DNA of 38,123 bases from NCBI GenBank assembly GCA_044375275.1, contig JBILMZ010000009.1:1-38123 (forward strand), read 5' to 3'. Under the pieces are notes generated by a model, which saw nothing but the letters and a program-made list of their open reading frames with translations, had not been told where the DNA came from and made no database searches. Shown here piece after piece: positions 26,432 to 34,858 of this stretch; positions within the stretch are counted from its first letter, which is position 1; each line of letters begins with the position of its first letter. The position numbers and the translations under genes were made by a program. This DNA is from SZUA-430 sp044375275. GTDB taxonomy: Bacteria; Pseudomonadota; Alphaproteobacteria; Micropepsales; Micropepsaceae.

Positions 26432-26956
26432 TTATCCAAAACCCCATTCCGTGCACCGAATGCTGTGCAACAACTCGTGGTAGAGTTGGCCGGACCCAGC
26501 AGCATTCTTGTAATTATTCCTGAAGCATAGGGAATAGTTTTCGGAATGCGTAGTTACCCGGTCCGGCTGCCGTTCTTTGCCATGGGGATAGTGGGAATTT
26601 TAGCACGCCACTCCGACATGATTCCTTTGTAATGGAATAAATGCCTAACCTGTGGATTACTCGAGAGTACTCGCGAACTTACAGAGATCCGGGCGGTGGG
26701 CCACAACAATTAACCAGTCGGCGTCAGTATTGTTGCCGACTCAATTACGTGTGCACCTGCGAACTGCTCTCAATTCACAATACTGTCTTGAATACTGTTT
26801 GGGAGTACTTGGACAGAGTGCTGAAACGACTGTTTGGCATGCAGGATCTGGTGCCAAGTATGGCAACCTAGCTGTTCTGCGACAGCTTGCCACACCGCCA
26901 ACTCAACCCTGTTGGAGTGCGCGCCAGTGGCTGGTGAAGGGCACTCTTCGACCGAA
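26432..26956. promoter_or_regulatory. Gene-free spacer between mutL and the multicopper oxidase, with clustered dyads
   Basis: I find no credible gene in these 525 bases, which look less GC-rich than the surroundings. The oxidase half (26432-26640) holds seven copies of ATTCC or GGAAT, including a 16/18 palindrome at 26445-26462 and two inverted pairs at 26512-26539 and 26621-26638. This is a plausible operator region for the oxidase. The mutL half holds other repeats: CAGTATTG at 26725 inverted against CAATACTG at 26778; two tandem 12-mers at 26779-26802; and a hairpin at 26861-26892 that could terminate mutL transcription. Confidence 0.5.
26861..26892 (-). terminator. Candidate hairpin downstream of mutL
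   Basis: TGGCA and AGCTGT on the left pair with ACAGCT and TGCCA on the right, giving an 11-bp stem with a four-base bulge and a six-base loop. It starts about 65 bases past the mutL stop. No T-tract follows on the minus strand, so intrinsic termination is uncertain. A second pairing, TTGGCA (26834) with TGCCAA (26852), lies just beyond. Confidence 0.3.
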
Positions 26957-28783
26957 TCAGCGTCGACCGAACAGCTTCTCGATGTCGGTCAGCTTCAGTT
27001 CTACATATGTCGGTCGGCCGTGGTTGCACTGCCCGGAAAGTGGCGTTGCCTCCATTTCACGCAGCAGCGCATTCATTTCTTCCAGCGTGAGGCTGCGCCC
27101 TGCCCTTACGGAGCCGTGGCATGCCATTGTCGCGAAGACTTCGTCGAGGCGCTCTTTCAGGGACAGAGCGCTTCCGTATTCGTTGATCTCGTCGGCCAGG
27201 TCCTGCACGAGCTGCTTTATGTCCCCGCCCTTCAGCAGGGATGGCACTTCCCGCACCAGAACGGCATCCAGCCCGAACCCCTCGATCACAAGACCAAAAG
27301 CCTGAAGCTCTTCGGTGCGCGCCGAAAGCGTTGCCGCCAGTCCAGGCTCCAGCGTGACCACTTCCGGAATCAGCAAGGTCTGGCGATCTATGCCCCTCGC
27401 CGCTGCAGCCCGCTGCATCTTCATAAGGACAAGACGCTCGTGGGCTGCGTGCTGGTCGACGATGACCATGCCGTCGCGAGTCTGCGAGACGATGTAGGTA
27501 TTGTGGAGCTGTCCGCGTGCGGCGCCGAGAGGGAACTGACCGGAATCGCCGGGCGCTTCCGCCTGCAGTGCCTGTTGCAGCGGCCGGGCCATGGGTGGTG
27601 CATCGAGGAAGTGCTGCTGGCTCGGGGCTGGCACGAAGATGGCGCCGGGCTCTGCGGACTGGCGTAGCGCTTGCTGTGCCGGATGCGGCGTCCAGGCGTC
27701 ACGCATGAGGCCCAACTGGTCGATGGCTGACGAGGAGACGGTCGTCGAGGTCCGGCTCGCGCTCTGCATGATGGCCGCCTTGAGGGCGCTCACGATCAGG
27801 CCGCGGACGAGATTGGAATCCCGGAAGCGCACTTCCGTCTTTGCCGGATGCACGTTCACATCGACGTCACTGGCGGGCAATTCGAGAAACAGGGCGACGG
27901 CCGGATGCCGGTCGCGCGCCAGCACGTCGGCGTAGGCGCCGCGCACGGCACCGACCAGCAGCTTGTCGCGCACCGGACGTCCGTTGACGAAGAGGTACTG
28001 GTGTGCGGCCGTGCCCCGGGAATAAGTTGGCAGGCCTGCATAGCCCGTCACATGGATGTCGCCGCGCCGTGCGTCGACCTTCATTGCATTCTGCGCAAAT
28101 TCATCCCCGAGGACGGCGCCCAGCCTTTGGAGTCGGCTGTCGAAGAGATCGCCGGCCTGCGGCTCTGCCCGGAGGACCTGCCGCTCGTCCGTGCTGAGCC
28201 TGAACCCGATGTCGGCACGCGCCAGTGCGAGGCGTCGCACCGTGTCGATGATGGCCATGACCTCGGCGCGCTCGGATTTCAGGAACTTCAGGCGCGCGGG
28301 TGTCGCAAAAAAGAGATCGCGCACCTCGATGACGGTGCCATGCGGCGAGAAGCTGTTGAAGGCCTCGGGTCGCGGCTGGCCCACCACGCCGCCTTCAACG
28401 GAAATCGCGTGGGCATGCGGTGCGCCACGCGGACGCGATATGATCTCGAGCCGGGCGATCGATCCGATCGAAGGCAGGGCCTCGCCGCGGAAGCCCAGCG
28501 TGGCGATGGCCATCAGGTCATCGTCGCCGGTTTCGTCGACGGGAAGCTTGGAGGTCGCGTGGCGCTCGATTGCCAGCTGCAGCTCCTTCGGATCCATGCC
28601 ACAGCCATCATCCGCAATGCGGATCAGCGACATGCCGCCATTGGTGACGTGGATGTGGATGTTGCGCGCGCCCGCATCGATGGCGTTCTCGATGAGCTCC
28701 TTCAGAGCAGAAGCGGGCCGCTCGACGACTTCACCGGCGGCGATGCGGTTGATCGTGCCTTCCGACAGCCGTCGGATTTTCAC
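26957..28783 (-). CDS. mutL: DNA mismatch repair protein MutL
   Basis: MutL links MutS mismatch recognition to strand cutting. The 608-residue product has the GHKL ATPase N-terminus: IAAGEVVERPASALKELIENAIDAG, DDGCGM, RHATSK and GFRGEALPSI. A proline/glutamine-rich linker (about 345-415) and the dimerisation/endonuclease C-terminus follow. The C-terminal motifs ACHGSVRAGR and CNHGRPT are present. The metal motif DQHA(x)2E(x)4E appears as DQHAAHERLVLM, so the last Glu is Met454 (plus-strand 27422-27424). The ATG overlaps the pgi stop by four bases (ATGA), so the two are co-transcribed with pgi first. Confidence 0.96.
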   Translation of the reverse strand: MKIRRLSEGTINRIAAGEVVERPASALKELIENAIDAGARNIHIHVTNGGMSLIRIADDGCGMDPKELQLAIERHATSKLPVDETGDDDLMAIATLGFRGEALPSIGSIARLEIISRPRGAPHAHAISVEGGVVGQPRPEAFNSFSPHGTVIEVRDLFFATPARLKFLKSERAEVMAIIDTVRRLALARADIGFRLSTDERQVLRAEPQAGDLFDSRLQRLGAVLGDEFAQNAMKVDARRGDIHVTGYAGLPTYSRGTAAHQYLFVNGRPVRDKLLVGAVRGAYADVLARDRHPAVALFLELPASDVDVNVHPAKTEVRFRDSNLVRGLIVSALKAAIMQSASRTSTTVSSSAIDQLGLMRDAWTPHPAQQALRQSAEPGAIFVPAPSQQHFLDAPPMARPLQQALQAEAPGDSGQFPLGAARGQLHNTYIVSQTRDGMVIVDQHAAHERLVLMKMQRAAAARGIDRQTLLIPEVVTLEPGLAATLSARTEELQAFGLVIEGFGLDAVLVREVPSLLKGGDIKQLVQDLADEINEYGSALSLKERLDEVFATMACHGSVRAGRSLTLEEMNALLREMEATPLSGQCNHGRPTYVELKLTDIEKLFGRR

Positions 28784-30069
28784 GGCTGCGCTTCCAGATA
28801 GGTCCTTGTCAGCAGCTTTCCGGCCTCGACAGCCGGCTGCCCGAAGGGATCGACGTTCCAGAGGCGGGCTGCCACCAGTGTCTCGAGAATGAAGTGCACC
28901 ATCAGGGATGCAAGGCGCGCCTCGTCGAGCGGTCCGTCGAGGACAAGGGTTCGCACCGGGCGGCCGTGGCTGCGCAGTGTCTCCACGGTGGCACGCATCT
29001 GCGCGTCGGTCACGTCAGACAGGTCGCGGCCGTCGAACAGGGGAAGACCCGCACGCTTGGCCCATGCGCTGCTGGCCTTGACGGTGTCCCCGCGCGCGCC
29101 GCTGATCACCGTGAACAGCTTGTCTGCCGGGCCGTCGAGATAAAGTTGAAGCTGGCTGTGCTGGTCAACGGGACCCAGCGCATCGACGGGCGTGGTTCCA
29201 TGACCCGCCTTGCCAAGGCTTTCGGCCCAGAGCTGGCGCCACCACTTCGAGAGGCGCTCGAGCCGGTCGGCATAATTCCACATCACCTGCTGGGACAGGC
29301 CTGCATCGCTGGCTGCGACGGAGAGTGCCGCGCCTTCGGCGGCGGCGTTGTTGCCTGCGGCAGCCGCGTCGAGTGCCCGACGCCCCGCCTGTCGGAACGC
29401 GGCCGCGTCGAGTCCGGCCAGCATGGCGGGGACAAGGCCTACGGTTGAGAACGCGGTGTAGCGACCGCCGAGTTCAGGGTCATGGTCAAGGATCGGGGCG
29501 CCGACGTCTGCCAAGAGGCGACGCAGCGGATTGTTGCCCGGCTCGGTCTCGCCGGCAAAATGGTGGCTGAGGTTCTTGCCACCGCCTGCGGCCTCGATGG
29601 CTGCGATCGTGGCCAGCATCTGCAGCAGGGGTTCCGCCGTGTTGCCGGACTTGGAGACGACATGAAAGCGCGTCGTGCGCAGGTCGACGCCTTCGAGAAA
29701 GCGCCGGAATGTCGCGCCGTCCAGATTGTCGATGATGTGCAGGCGCGGATTGCGGGAAACCACTGCCGCTGCCGGCGTTCCCCACCACGACAATTGAGCG
29801 ATTGCCTGGGCGCCAAGGCTGGAGCCGCCGATGCCCAGCACGACAACGTCGCTCGCGTCCTTGGTCAGGTGCGCCACAATCTTCTGCGCGGCGCCGATGT
29901 CGTCGCTGCGCTCAAGGGTCCGGCGGAAGGCAAGGAAGCGCGGATCTGCAGAGGCCGTCCACTCCTTCAGCGCAGCCATCGCCGGCAGCTGGCGCCTTGC
30001 GAACGCCTGGGCCAGCGCCTCATGGCCGAGCGCGGGTGTCAGATCCTGAAGAAATCCGGGGGTCAACAT
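28780..30069 (-). CDS. pgi: Glucose-6-phosphate isomerase (short form)
   Basis: Pgi interconverts glucose-6-phosphate and fructose-6-phosphate. At 429 residues it belongs to the shorter type rather than the roughly 550-residue E. coli type. Both SIS domains are visible: VVLGIGGSSLGAQ, the phosphate-binding SKSGNTAEPL, GGRYTAFSTVGLVPA, the ESLGK block and GPVDQHSQLQLYLDGP. Its upstream side is closed off by a strong terminator that ends the ileS unit about 25 bases before the ATG. It therefore needs its own promoter, which I could not place, or depends on read-through. It overlaps mutL by four bases. Confidence 0.95.
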   Translation of the reverse strand: MLTPGFLQDLTPALGHEALAQAFARRQLPAMAALKEWTASADPRFLAFRRTLERSDDIGAAQKIVAHLTKDASDVVVLGIGGSSLGAQAIAQLSWWGTPAAAVVSRNPRLHIIDNLDGATFRRFLEGVDLRTTRFHVVSKSGNTAEPLLQMLATIAAIEAAGGGKNLSHHFAGETEPGNNPLRRLLADVGAPILDHDPELGGRYTAFSTVGLVPAMLAGLDAAAFRQAGRRALDAAAAGNNAAAEGAALSVAASDAGLSQQVMWNYADRLERLSKWWRQLWAESLGKAGHGTTPVDALGPVDQHSQLQLYLDGPADKLFTVISGARGDTVKASSAWAKRAGLPLFDGRDLSDVTDAQMRATVETLRSHGRPVRTLVLDGPLDEARLASLMVHFILETLVAARLWNVDPFGQPAVEAGKLLTRTYLEAQP

Positions 30070-30094
30070 CCTGCCGTCTTGGCCAATTTCGGAG

Positions 30095-30137
30095 GGGAAG
30101 AAAAGAAAAAACGAGAAGGGGGCAGATTTCTGCCCCC
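30095..30137 (-). terminator. Intrinsic terminator of the ileS-lspA-lipoprotein operon
   Basis: A perfect 9-bp inverted repeat (GGGGGCAGA at 30118-30126, TCTGCCCCC at 30129-30137) is followed on the minus strand by a T-rich tract (plus-strand 30095-30117, with a run of six T and one of four T). This is the clearest rho-independent terminator in the window. It starts 29 bases past the lipoprotein stop. Confidence 0.9.
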
Positions 30138-30166
30138 TGACAACTTATCCACGGCGCGGGTTCCGG

Positions 30167-30763
30167 CTAGAACCAGTTGAACCAGCCGCCTGAGCTTTCC
30201 TTTTCAGCCGCTTTCTTTTCCTGCTCGGTCGGCGCCGAGACAGAAGCGGATTCCTTTTCGATGACCGGCTCGGCCTGCGAAGGCGTCGACGGGGTCACAG
30301 GACCCTGCGATGCAAGCCTAACCGCTTCCTCGTTGGCGTCGAGAGGCGTGCCGGAATCTCCCTTGCGACCACGCCAGAACAGCACGGTGTCGGAGTAGGA
30401 CTTGCGCTTTCCCTGCTTGACGACTTCCGAACGCAGTTCCTGTCGGATATTCGGATCTGCCTTCGTGGCGCCCGACGCTGCGAGGAGTTCAATTTCGCCC
30501 TGCGTGGCTGCCGCCGACTTTGGCGTGCCACCGAGAACGCGCTGGGCCTGGGTCGCTGCATCCGCATCCTGAGGACGGGGTGCGCCAGGCGTGGGCGACT
30601 TCAGCGAGAAAGTCGCCGGTACCACAAGCGGTGCACGCGCGGTGACCGCTGTTTCGTCCGGGCTCTGCTTGGTGGCGCCCATGGACTCTTTCATGCCGGT
30701 GCATCCTGCCGCGGACAAGGCGAGAACTGCGGCAATAGCAAGATTACGCTGCAAATGCGTCAC
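30167..30763 (-). CDS. DUF3035-type lipoprotein
   Basis: The product is 198 residues. A lipoprotein signal ends in the lipobox LSAAGC (Cys about residue 21). The segment SPDETAVTARAPLVVPATFSLKSPTPGAPRPQ matches the DUF3035 family found in alphaproteobacteria beside lspA. The C-terminal third is low-complexity (Glu, Ser, Lys, Pro) and ends in the aromatic tail GGWFNWF. It starts at a GTG that overlaps the lspA stop (GTGA). It is therefore made together with LspA, the signal peptidase that processes lipoproteins. Function is unknown; envelope location is well supported by the lipobox. Confidence 0.85.
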   Translation of the reverse strand: MTHLQRNLAIAAVLALSAAGCTGMKESMGATKQSPDETAVTARAPLVVPATFSLKSPTPGAPRPQDADAATQAQRVLGGTPKSAAATQGEIELLAASGATKADPNIRQELRSEVVKQGKRKSYSDTVLFWRGRKGDSGTPLDANEEAVRLASQGPVTPSTPSQAEPVIEKESASVSAPTEQEKKAAEKESSGGWFNWF

Positions 30764-31305
30764 GAACGATCCTCCTTGGCATCGCGCAATTTGCCCTTGG
30801 TCTCGGTCAGGACGAGATCGAGGGCCATCAGTATGACCCCACCCACAACGGCGATATCGGCGATGTTGAATACATACCAGTTATATCCGAAGGCGTGGAG
30901 CAGGAAAAAGTCGGCAACCGCGCCATAAACCATGCGATCGATCACATTTCCTACCGCGCCGCCTATTATTAAGCCTATTGCAGCGGCCAACCGCAAGTCC
31001 TTGACTGAGCTCAACCACCAGACAAGGAAGCCGGTCACCGCAATCGCAGTCAGGGCCAGCATCCAGCGGCCCAGTTCGGTCTTGGCCTCCAGCAGCCCGT
31101 AGGAGATGCCGTAATTCCAGACCATGACAATGTCGAAAAACGGCAGGATCTCGTATCTCAGGCCGTTTGGACCGGGCCCGAGTGTCTCAATCCAGCCCAG
31201 TCCGAACAGGAACGAGAGTTTCCAGGCCTGGTCCAGCACGAGGCACACCAGAGCGATGGCGAGGCCCAACCGCAGCGCGCCCCATCTCTGAAACAAATGT
31301 TTCAC
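30760..31305 (-). CDS. lspA: Lipoprotein signal peptidase (SPase II)
   Basis: LspA cleaves prolipoproteins after lipidation at the inner membrane. The product is 181 residues with four membrane helices. The two catalytic aspartates are in GNVIDRMVYGAVADFF and FNIADIAVVGG, which are the conserved GNxxDR and FNxAD motifs. The N-terminal DQAWK and NYGISYGLL motifs also fit. It starts at GTG 31305, overlapping the ileS stop (GTGA), and ends overlapping the lipoprotein GTG in the same way. The longer open frame to 31677 lies within ileS and is rejected. Gene order ileS-lspA is classical. Confidence 0.96.
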   Translation of the reverse strand: MKHLFQRWGALRLGLAIALVCLVLDQAWKLSFLFGLGWIETLGPGPNGLRYEILPFFDIVMVWNYGISYGLLEAKTELGRWMLALTAIAVTGFLVWWLSSVKDLRLAAAIGLIIGGAVGNVIDRMVYGAVADFFLLHAFGYNWYVFNIADIAVVGGVILMALDLVLTETKGKLRDAKEDRS

Positions 31306-34220
31306 TTTCTGTCGTGCTCCCCAACGGCTGCTTCGCAACGCAGGCAGAGATGGGTATGGGCCACGCTCTTGCCAACCTCCGGCAGGATCTTCCAGCAGCG
31401 GGCGCACTTGGTTCCGTCCGCCTTGGCGAACGAGACCGCCGCGCCCTGCACGTCTTCGAGCTTGAAGGCGCCGTCTGGCGCCGCGTTGCCTGAGACGTGG
31501 GCCGCCGAGGTGATGGTTGTCTCCGCGAGGTCGAGGTCCTTGAGCAGGGCCACGTCGGCGGGGTTCGACAGGTAAAGCGTCGGTGCCGCCTCGAGGCTGG
31601 CGCCGATCACCTTCTCGCGGCGGGCAATTTCGAGCGCGCCCGTCACGACGCGGCGCAGTTCGCGCACGCGCAGCCACTTGTCGGCCAGGGCCTTGTTCGC
31701 CCAGTCGGCCGGTACGACCGGGAACTGGCGCAAATGGACACTGTCGAACTCACCCTTGTTACGGGTGCGCCAGACTTCTTCCATCGTGAAGACCATCACG
31801 GGGGCCAGCCACGCTGTCAGATAGCTGAACAGGTGGTCGAGCACCGTGCGCGACGCGCGCCTGCGCAATGACGACGGCGCATCGCAATAGAGCGTGTCCT
31901 TGCGGATGTCGAAGTACACCGCTGACAGATCGGTCGTGCAGAAATTGAAGACGGTCGAGAAGACGCGGTTGAAGTCGTATGCCGCGTAGCCGGTGCGCAC
32001 GACCTGGTCGATCTCGCTCAGGCGATGGAGGACCCAGCGCTCGAGCTCGGGCATGTCCTTGACCGCGACGCGCTCTTCATCTTTCCAGTCCTTCAGGTTG
32101 GCGAGGATATATCGCATCGTGTTGCGCAGCTTGCGATAGGTCTCGACGTTCGCCTTCAGGATCTCATTGCCGAGGCGCAGGTCTTCGGTGAAGTCCGAGG
32201 ACGCGGCCCAGATGCGCATGATCTCGATGCCGTTCTGTTCGGCGACCTTCTGCGGTTCGACCGTGTTTCCAAGCGACTTGGACTGCTTGTAGCCCTTCTC
32301 GTCGAGCACGAAGCCGTGCGTGAGAACGGTCTTGAACGGCGCGCGGCCACGCGTGCCGCAGCCTTCGAGCAGTGACGACTGGAACCAGCCGCGATGCTGG
32401 TCGGAGCCTTCAAGGTAGAGGTCGGCGGGCCAGCCATATTGCTTCTCGATGACGAAGGCGTGCGTCGAGCCTGACTCGAACCAGACATCGATGATGTCGT
32501 CGATGCGCTCATAGTCGGCGGCCTTGTATTTCTGGCCGAGGAACTCCTGCGGATCGCTCGTGAACCAGACATCCGTGCCGCCCTTCGCGACCGCGTCGCG
32601 CACGCGCGCATTCACGTCGGCGTCGCGCAGGATCTCGCCATCTTCCTTTCGAACAAAGATCGGGATCGGCACGCCCCAAGCTCGCTGGCGCGAGATGACC
32701 CAGTCGGGGCGCTTCTCGACCATCGAGCGCAGGCGGTTGCGGCCCTGCGCTGGCACGAACTGCGTGTCGTCGATGGCCTTCAGCGCGAGTTCTCGCAACG
32801 TCTTGCCACCGTGCTCGGCGATGGGCTTGTCCATCGCGATGAACCATTGTGGCGTGTTGCGGAAGATGACCGGTGCCTTGGAGCGCCAGGAGTGAGGATA
32901 GTCATGACGCAGCTTGCCCTTCGCGAGCAACGCGCCTGCCTTGACGAGTTCGCCGATGACCGCGCCATTGGCGTCGCCGTCCTTGCCGACATCCTTGCCC
33001 TGGTCCTGCAGCACCTTCTTGCCCGCGAAGAGCGGAACGTGCGGATAGAACGAGCCGTCCTCGGAGACCGTATGGGGGATTTCCGGGTTTGCCTTGATGA
33101 CGGGATTGTTCCGCTGTTCGATCCAGAGAACGTAGTCTTCCTCGCCGTGGCCGGGTGCCGTGTGCACGAAGCCGGTACCGGTGTCGTCGGTGACGTGGTC
33201 GCCGGGCAGCATCGGCACGTCGAAGTCGTAGCCCTTGCCGTGGAACGGGTGGTGGACGGTGCTGATCGTGCCGGGATCGATGTCGCCGACGCGCGAGGCC
33301 GTGATCTTGCCGGCCTCAAGCACTTTGCCCGCGAGCGTGTCGGCGAGCACGAGCAGTTCGCCCGGCTTGCAGTTTGCACCTTCAAGGGCTTCGTCGACAC
33401 GATAGAGGCCGTAGCCGATCTTTGGCGAGTACGCGATCGCGCGGTTGCCGGGGATCGTCCATGGGGTGGTCGTCCAGATGACGACTGAGGCGTTGGCAAC
33501 GCCGGCGTCCGTGGTGACCTTCACCGGGAACTTGACGAAGATCGTGGTCGAGACCTTCTCCTGGTACTCAACCTCGGCTTCGGCAAGCGCCGTCTTTTCG
33601 ATGACGGACCACATCACGGGCTTTGAGCCGCGATAGAGCGCCCCGTTCATCACGAACTTCTGGATCTCACCGATGATGATCGTCTCGGCGGCCGGGGTCA
33701 TCGTGGTGTAGGGATTGTCCCAGTCGCCGGTGCCGCCGAGGCGCTTGAACTCGCCACGCTGGATGTTCAGCCAGTGGTTTGCGAAGTCGCGACATTCCTT
33801 GCGGAATTCGATCAGCGGAACCTGGTCCTTGTCCTTGCCTTCCTTGCGGTACTTCTCTTCGACCTTCCATTCGATCGGCAGGCCGTGACAGTCCCAGCCA
33901 TGGACGTAGGGCACGTCCTTGCCGAGCATGCCCTGGCTGCGCACGACGAAATCCTTCAGGATCTTGTTCATGCCGGTGCCGAGATGGATGTTGCCATTCG
34001 CGTAGGGCGGTCCATCGTGGAAGATGAACATCGGGCGACCCTTCGCTGTCGCGCGCAGACGCTGGTAGAAGCCGATCTTCTCCCACCAGGAAAGCCATTC
34101 AGGCTCGGCCTTCGGCAGGCCCGCCTTCATCGGGAACTCGGTGTCGGGGAGGAAAAGGGTGTCCTTGTATTCGCGCGGGAGAGCCGCGGCGGAATCGGTC
34201 GTGGTCATCTGATTGCTCAT
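31302..34220 (-). CDS. ileS: Isoleucine-tRNA ligase
   Basis: IleS charges tRNA-Ile and edits valine. The 972-residue product shows PMFIFHDGPPYANGNIH at the active-site entry, GWDCHGLPIEW, a CP1 editing domain with the VIWTTTPWTIPGN block, and WFQSSL. The C-terminal zinc-type cysteines are CARCW and CLRC. Two signature motifs differ from the usual form: HIGH reads HLGT (His about residue 79) and KMSKS reads KQSKS (about residues 645-649). I chose ATG 34220; ATG 34208 is an equal alternative, and an upstream start at 34253 is less likely. No clear Shine-Dalgarno is seen. It heads the ileS-lspA-lipoprotein operon. Confidence 0.95.
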   Translation of the reverse strand: MSNQMTTTDSAAALPREYKDTLFLPDTEFPMKAGLPKAEPEWLSWWEKIGFYQRLRATAKGRPMFIFHDGPPYANGNIHLGTGMNKILKDFVVRSQGMLGKDVPYVHGWDCHGLPIEWKVEEKYRKEGKDKDQVPLIEFRKECRDFANHWLNIQRGEFKRLGGTGDWDNPYTTMTPAAETIIIGEIQKFVMNGALYRGSKPVMWSVIEKTALAEAEVEYQEKVSTTIFVKFPVKVTTDAGVANASVVIWTTTPWTIPGNRAIAYSPKIGYGLYRVDEALEGANCKPGELLVLADTLAGKVLEAGKITASRVGDIDPGTISTVHHPFHGKGYDFDVPMLPGDHVTDDTGTGFVHTAPGHGEEDYVLWIEQRNNPVIKANPEIPHTVSEDGSFYPHVPLFAGKKVLQDQGKDVGKDGDANGAVIGELVKAGALLAKGKLRHDYPHSWRSKAPVIFRNTPQWFIAMDKPIAEHGGKTLRELALKAIDDTQFVPAQGRNRLRSMVEKRPDWVISRQRAWGVPIPIFVRKEDGEILRDADVNARVRDAVAKGGTDVWFTSDPQEFLGQKYKAADYERIDDIIDVWFESGSTHAFVIEKQYGWPADLYLEGSDQHRGWFQSSLLEGCGTRGRAPFKTVLTHGFVLDEKGYKQSKSLGNTVEPQKVAEQNGIEIMRIWAASSDFTEDLRLGNEILKANVETYRKLRNTMRYILANLKDWKDEERVAVKDMPELERWVLHRLSEIDQVVRTGYAAYDFNRVFSTVFNFCTTDLSAVYFDIRKDTLYCDAPSSLRRRASRTVLDHLFSYLTAWLAPVMVFTMEEVWRTRNKGEFDSVHLRQFPVVPADWANKALADKWLRVRELRRVVTGALEIARREKVIGASLEAAPTLYLSNPADVALLKDLDLAETTITSAAHVSGNAAPDGAFKLEDVQGAAVSFAKADGTKCARCWKILPEVGKSVAHTHLCLRCEAAVGEHDRK

Positions 34221-34534
34221 TTTGTATCTGTGATTTGTGCTGGCGCATGCCACGCTAGATCCGCGTGGACTTCAAGGCGATCGAGCCGTCAGGCGATCGC
34301 GCTTCTAATTCGAATGAGGCTGGCCAGTCGTGTTGCTGCGTGTGTCATCGTCATTTCCATTGCCATCCCCCTCGGGACCCACCCACTTTCTGCCGAGGCA
34401 TCAGTAGGCTTGTGGCCGATGCTCACCCACCGATGCACGATGCAAAGCGGGGAACGGGCGGTGTCTAGCAGGGCCCGAAGCGGGCGTCAAAGGGGCGTCC
34501 ACCTCCCCTCGGGCAATGAAACCTGAAGCGTGCA
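34221..34534. other. Spacer upstream of ileS with no confident gene
   Basis: These 314 bases lie between the ileS start and the higA stop and must contain the ileS promoter, which I cannot place. RibF, often found upstream of ileS, is absent. A 70-codon plus-strand frame (34314-34526) with a hydrophobic N-terminus is present but has no ribosome binding site. I see no tRNA, hairpin or repeat that stands out. Confidence 0.5.
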
Positions 34535-34858
34535 CTACGCCGAAGCGCGGGGTGCGATAGCCTTTAGTTGCGCCCCGATCTGGCGGCGGCGCTCCATCAG
34601 GTCGTAGTCGGTCTGCAGGCCCAGAAAGAAGCCTTCCGACAAGCCAAAGTAGCGGGCGAGACGCAGGTCCGTGTCCGCCGTGATCGACCGCTTGCCGAGC
34701 ACGATCTCATTGATGCGACGAGGGGCGACGCGGATTGCGCGCGCGAGGGCGCTTTGGCTGAGCTCCATGGGCTTGAGGAACTCCTCCAGCAGGATCTCTC
34801 CCGGTGTCGGGTTCGGCAGCAACGCCGCCTTAGCTGTGGTAGTCGACAATTTCGACAT
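34535..34858 (-). CDS. higA: HigA-type antitoxin
   Basis: This is a 107-residue helix-turn-helix protein of the XRE/HigA type. The core NPTPGEILLEEFLKPMELSQSALARAIRVAPRRINEIVLGKRSITADTDLRLARYFGLSEGFFLGLQ is textbook HigA. The HTH lies at about residues 38-60. It would bind HigB and repress the shared promoter. The ATG at 34858 has a strong Shine-Dalgarno AAGGAGGA (plus-strand 34866-34873) seven bases upstream. This decides the start against the longer frame from 34906. The start lies inside the last codons of higB, so the antitoxin has its own efficient translation signal. Confidence 0.95.
   Translation of the reverse strand: MSKLSTTTAKAALLPNPTPGEILLEEFLKPMELSQSALARAIRVAPRRINEIVLGKRSITADTDLRLARYFGLSEGFFLGLQTDYDLMERRRQIGAQLKAIAPRASA

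Noticed and set aside
26652..27305. A 217-codon plus-strand frame after the oxidase
   Set aside because: More than half of it is antisense to the mutL 3' end and the first part has no protein-like pattern. It is a shadow frame.
30145..30153. TTATCCACG, one mismatch from a DnaA box
   Set aside because: It is a single isolated site with no cluster, no AT-rich unwinding region and no origin-linked genes.
34314..34526. A 70-codon plus-strand frame with a hydrophobic, signal-like N-terminus upstream of ileS
   Set aside because: It has no ribosome binding site, its C-terminal part is unlike a real protein, and I recognise no family. It is probably chance.
33774..34526. A 250-codon plus-strand frame
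   Set aside because: Mostly antisense to ileS, whose motifs are unambiguous.
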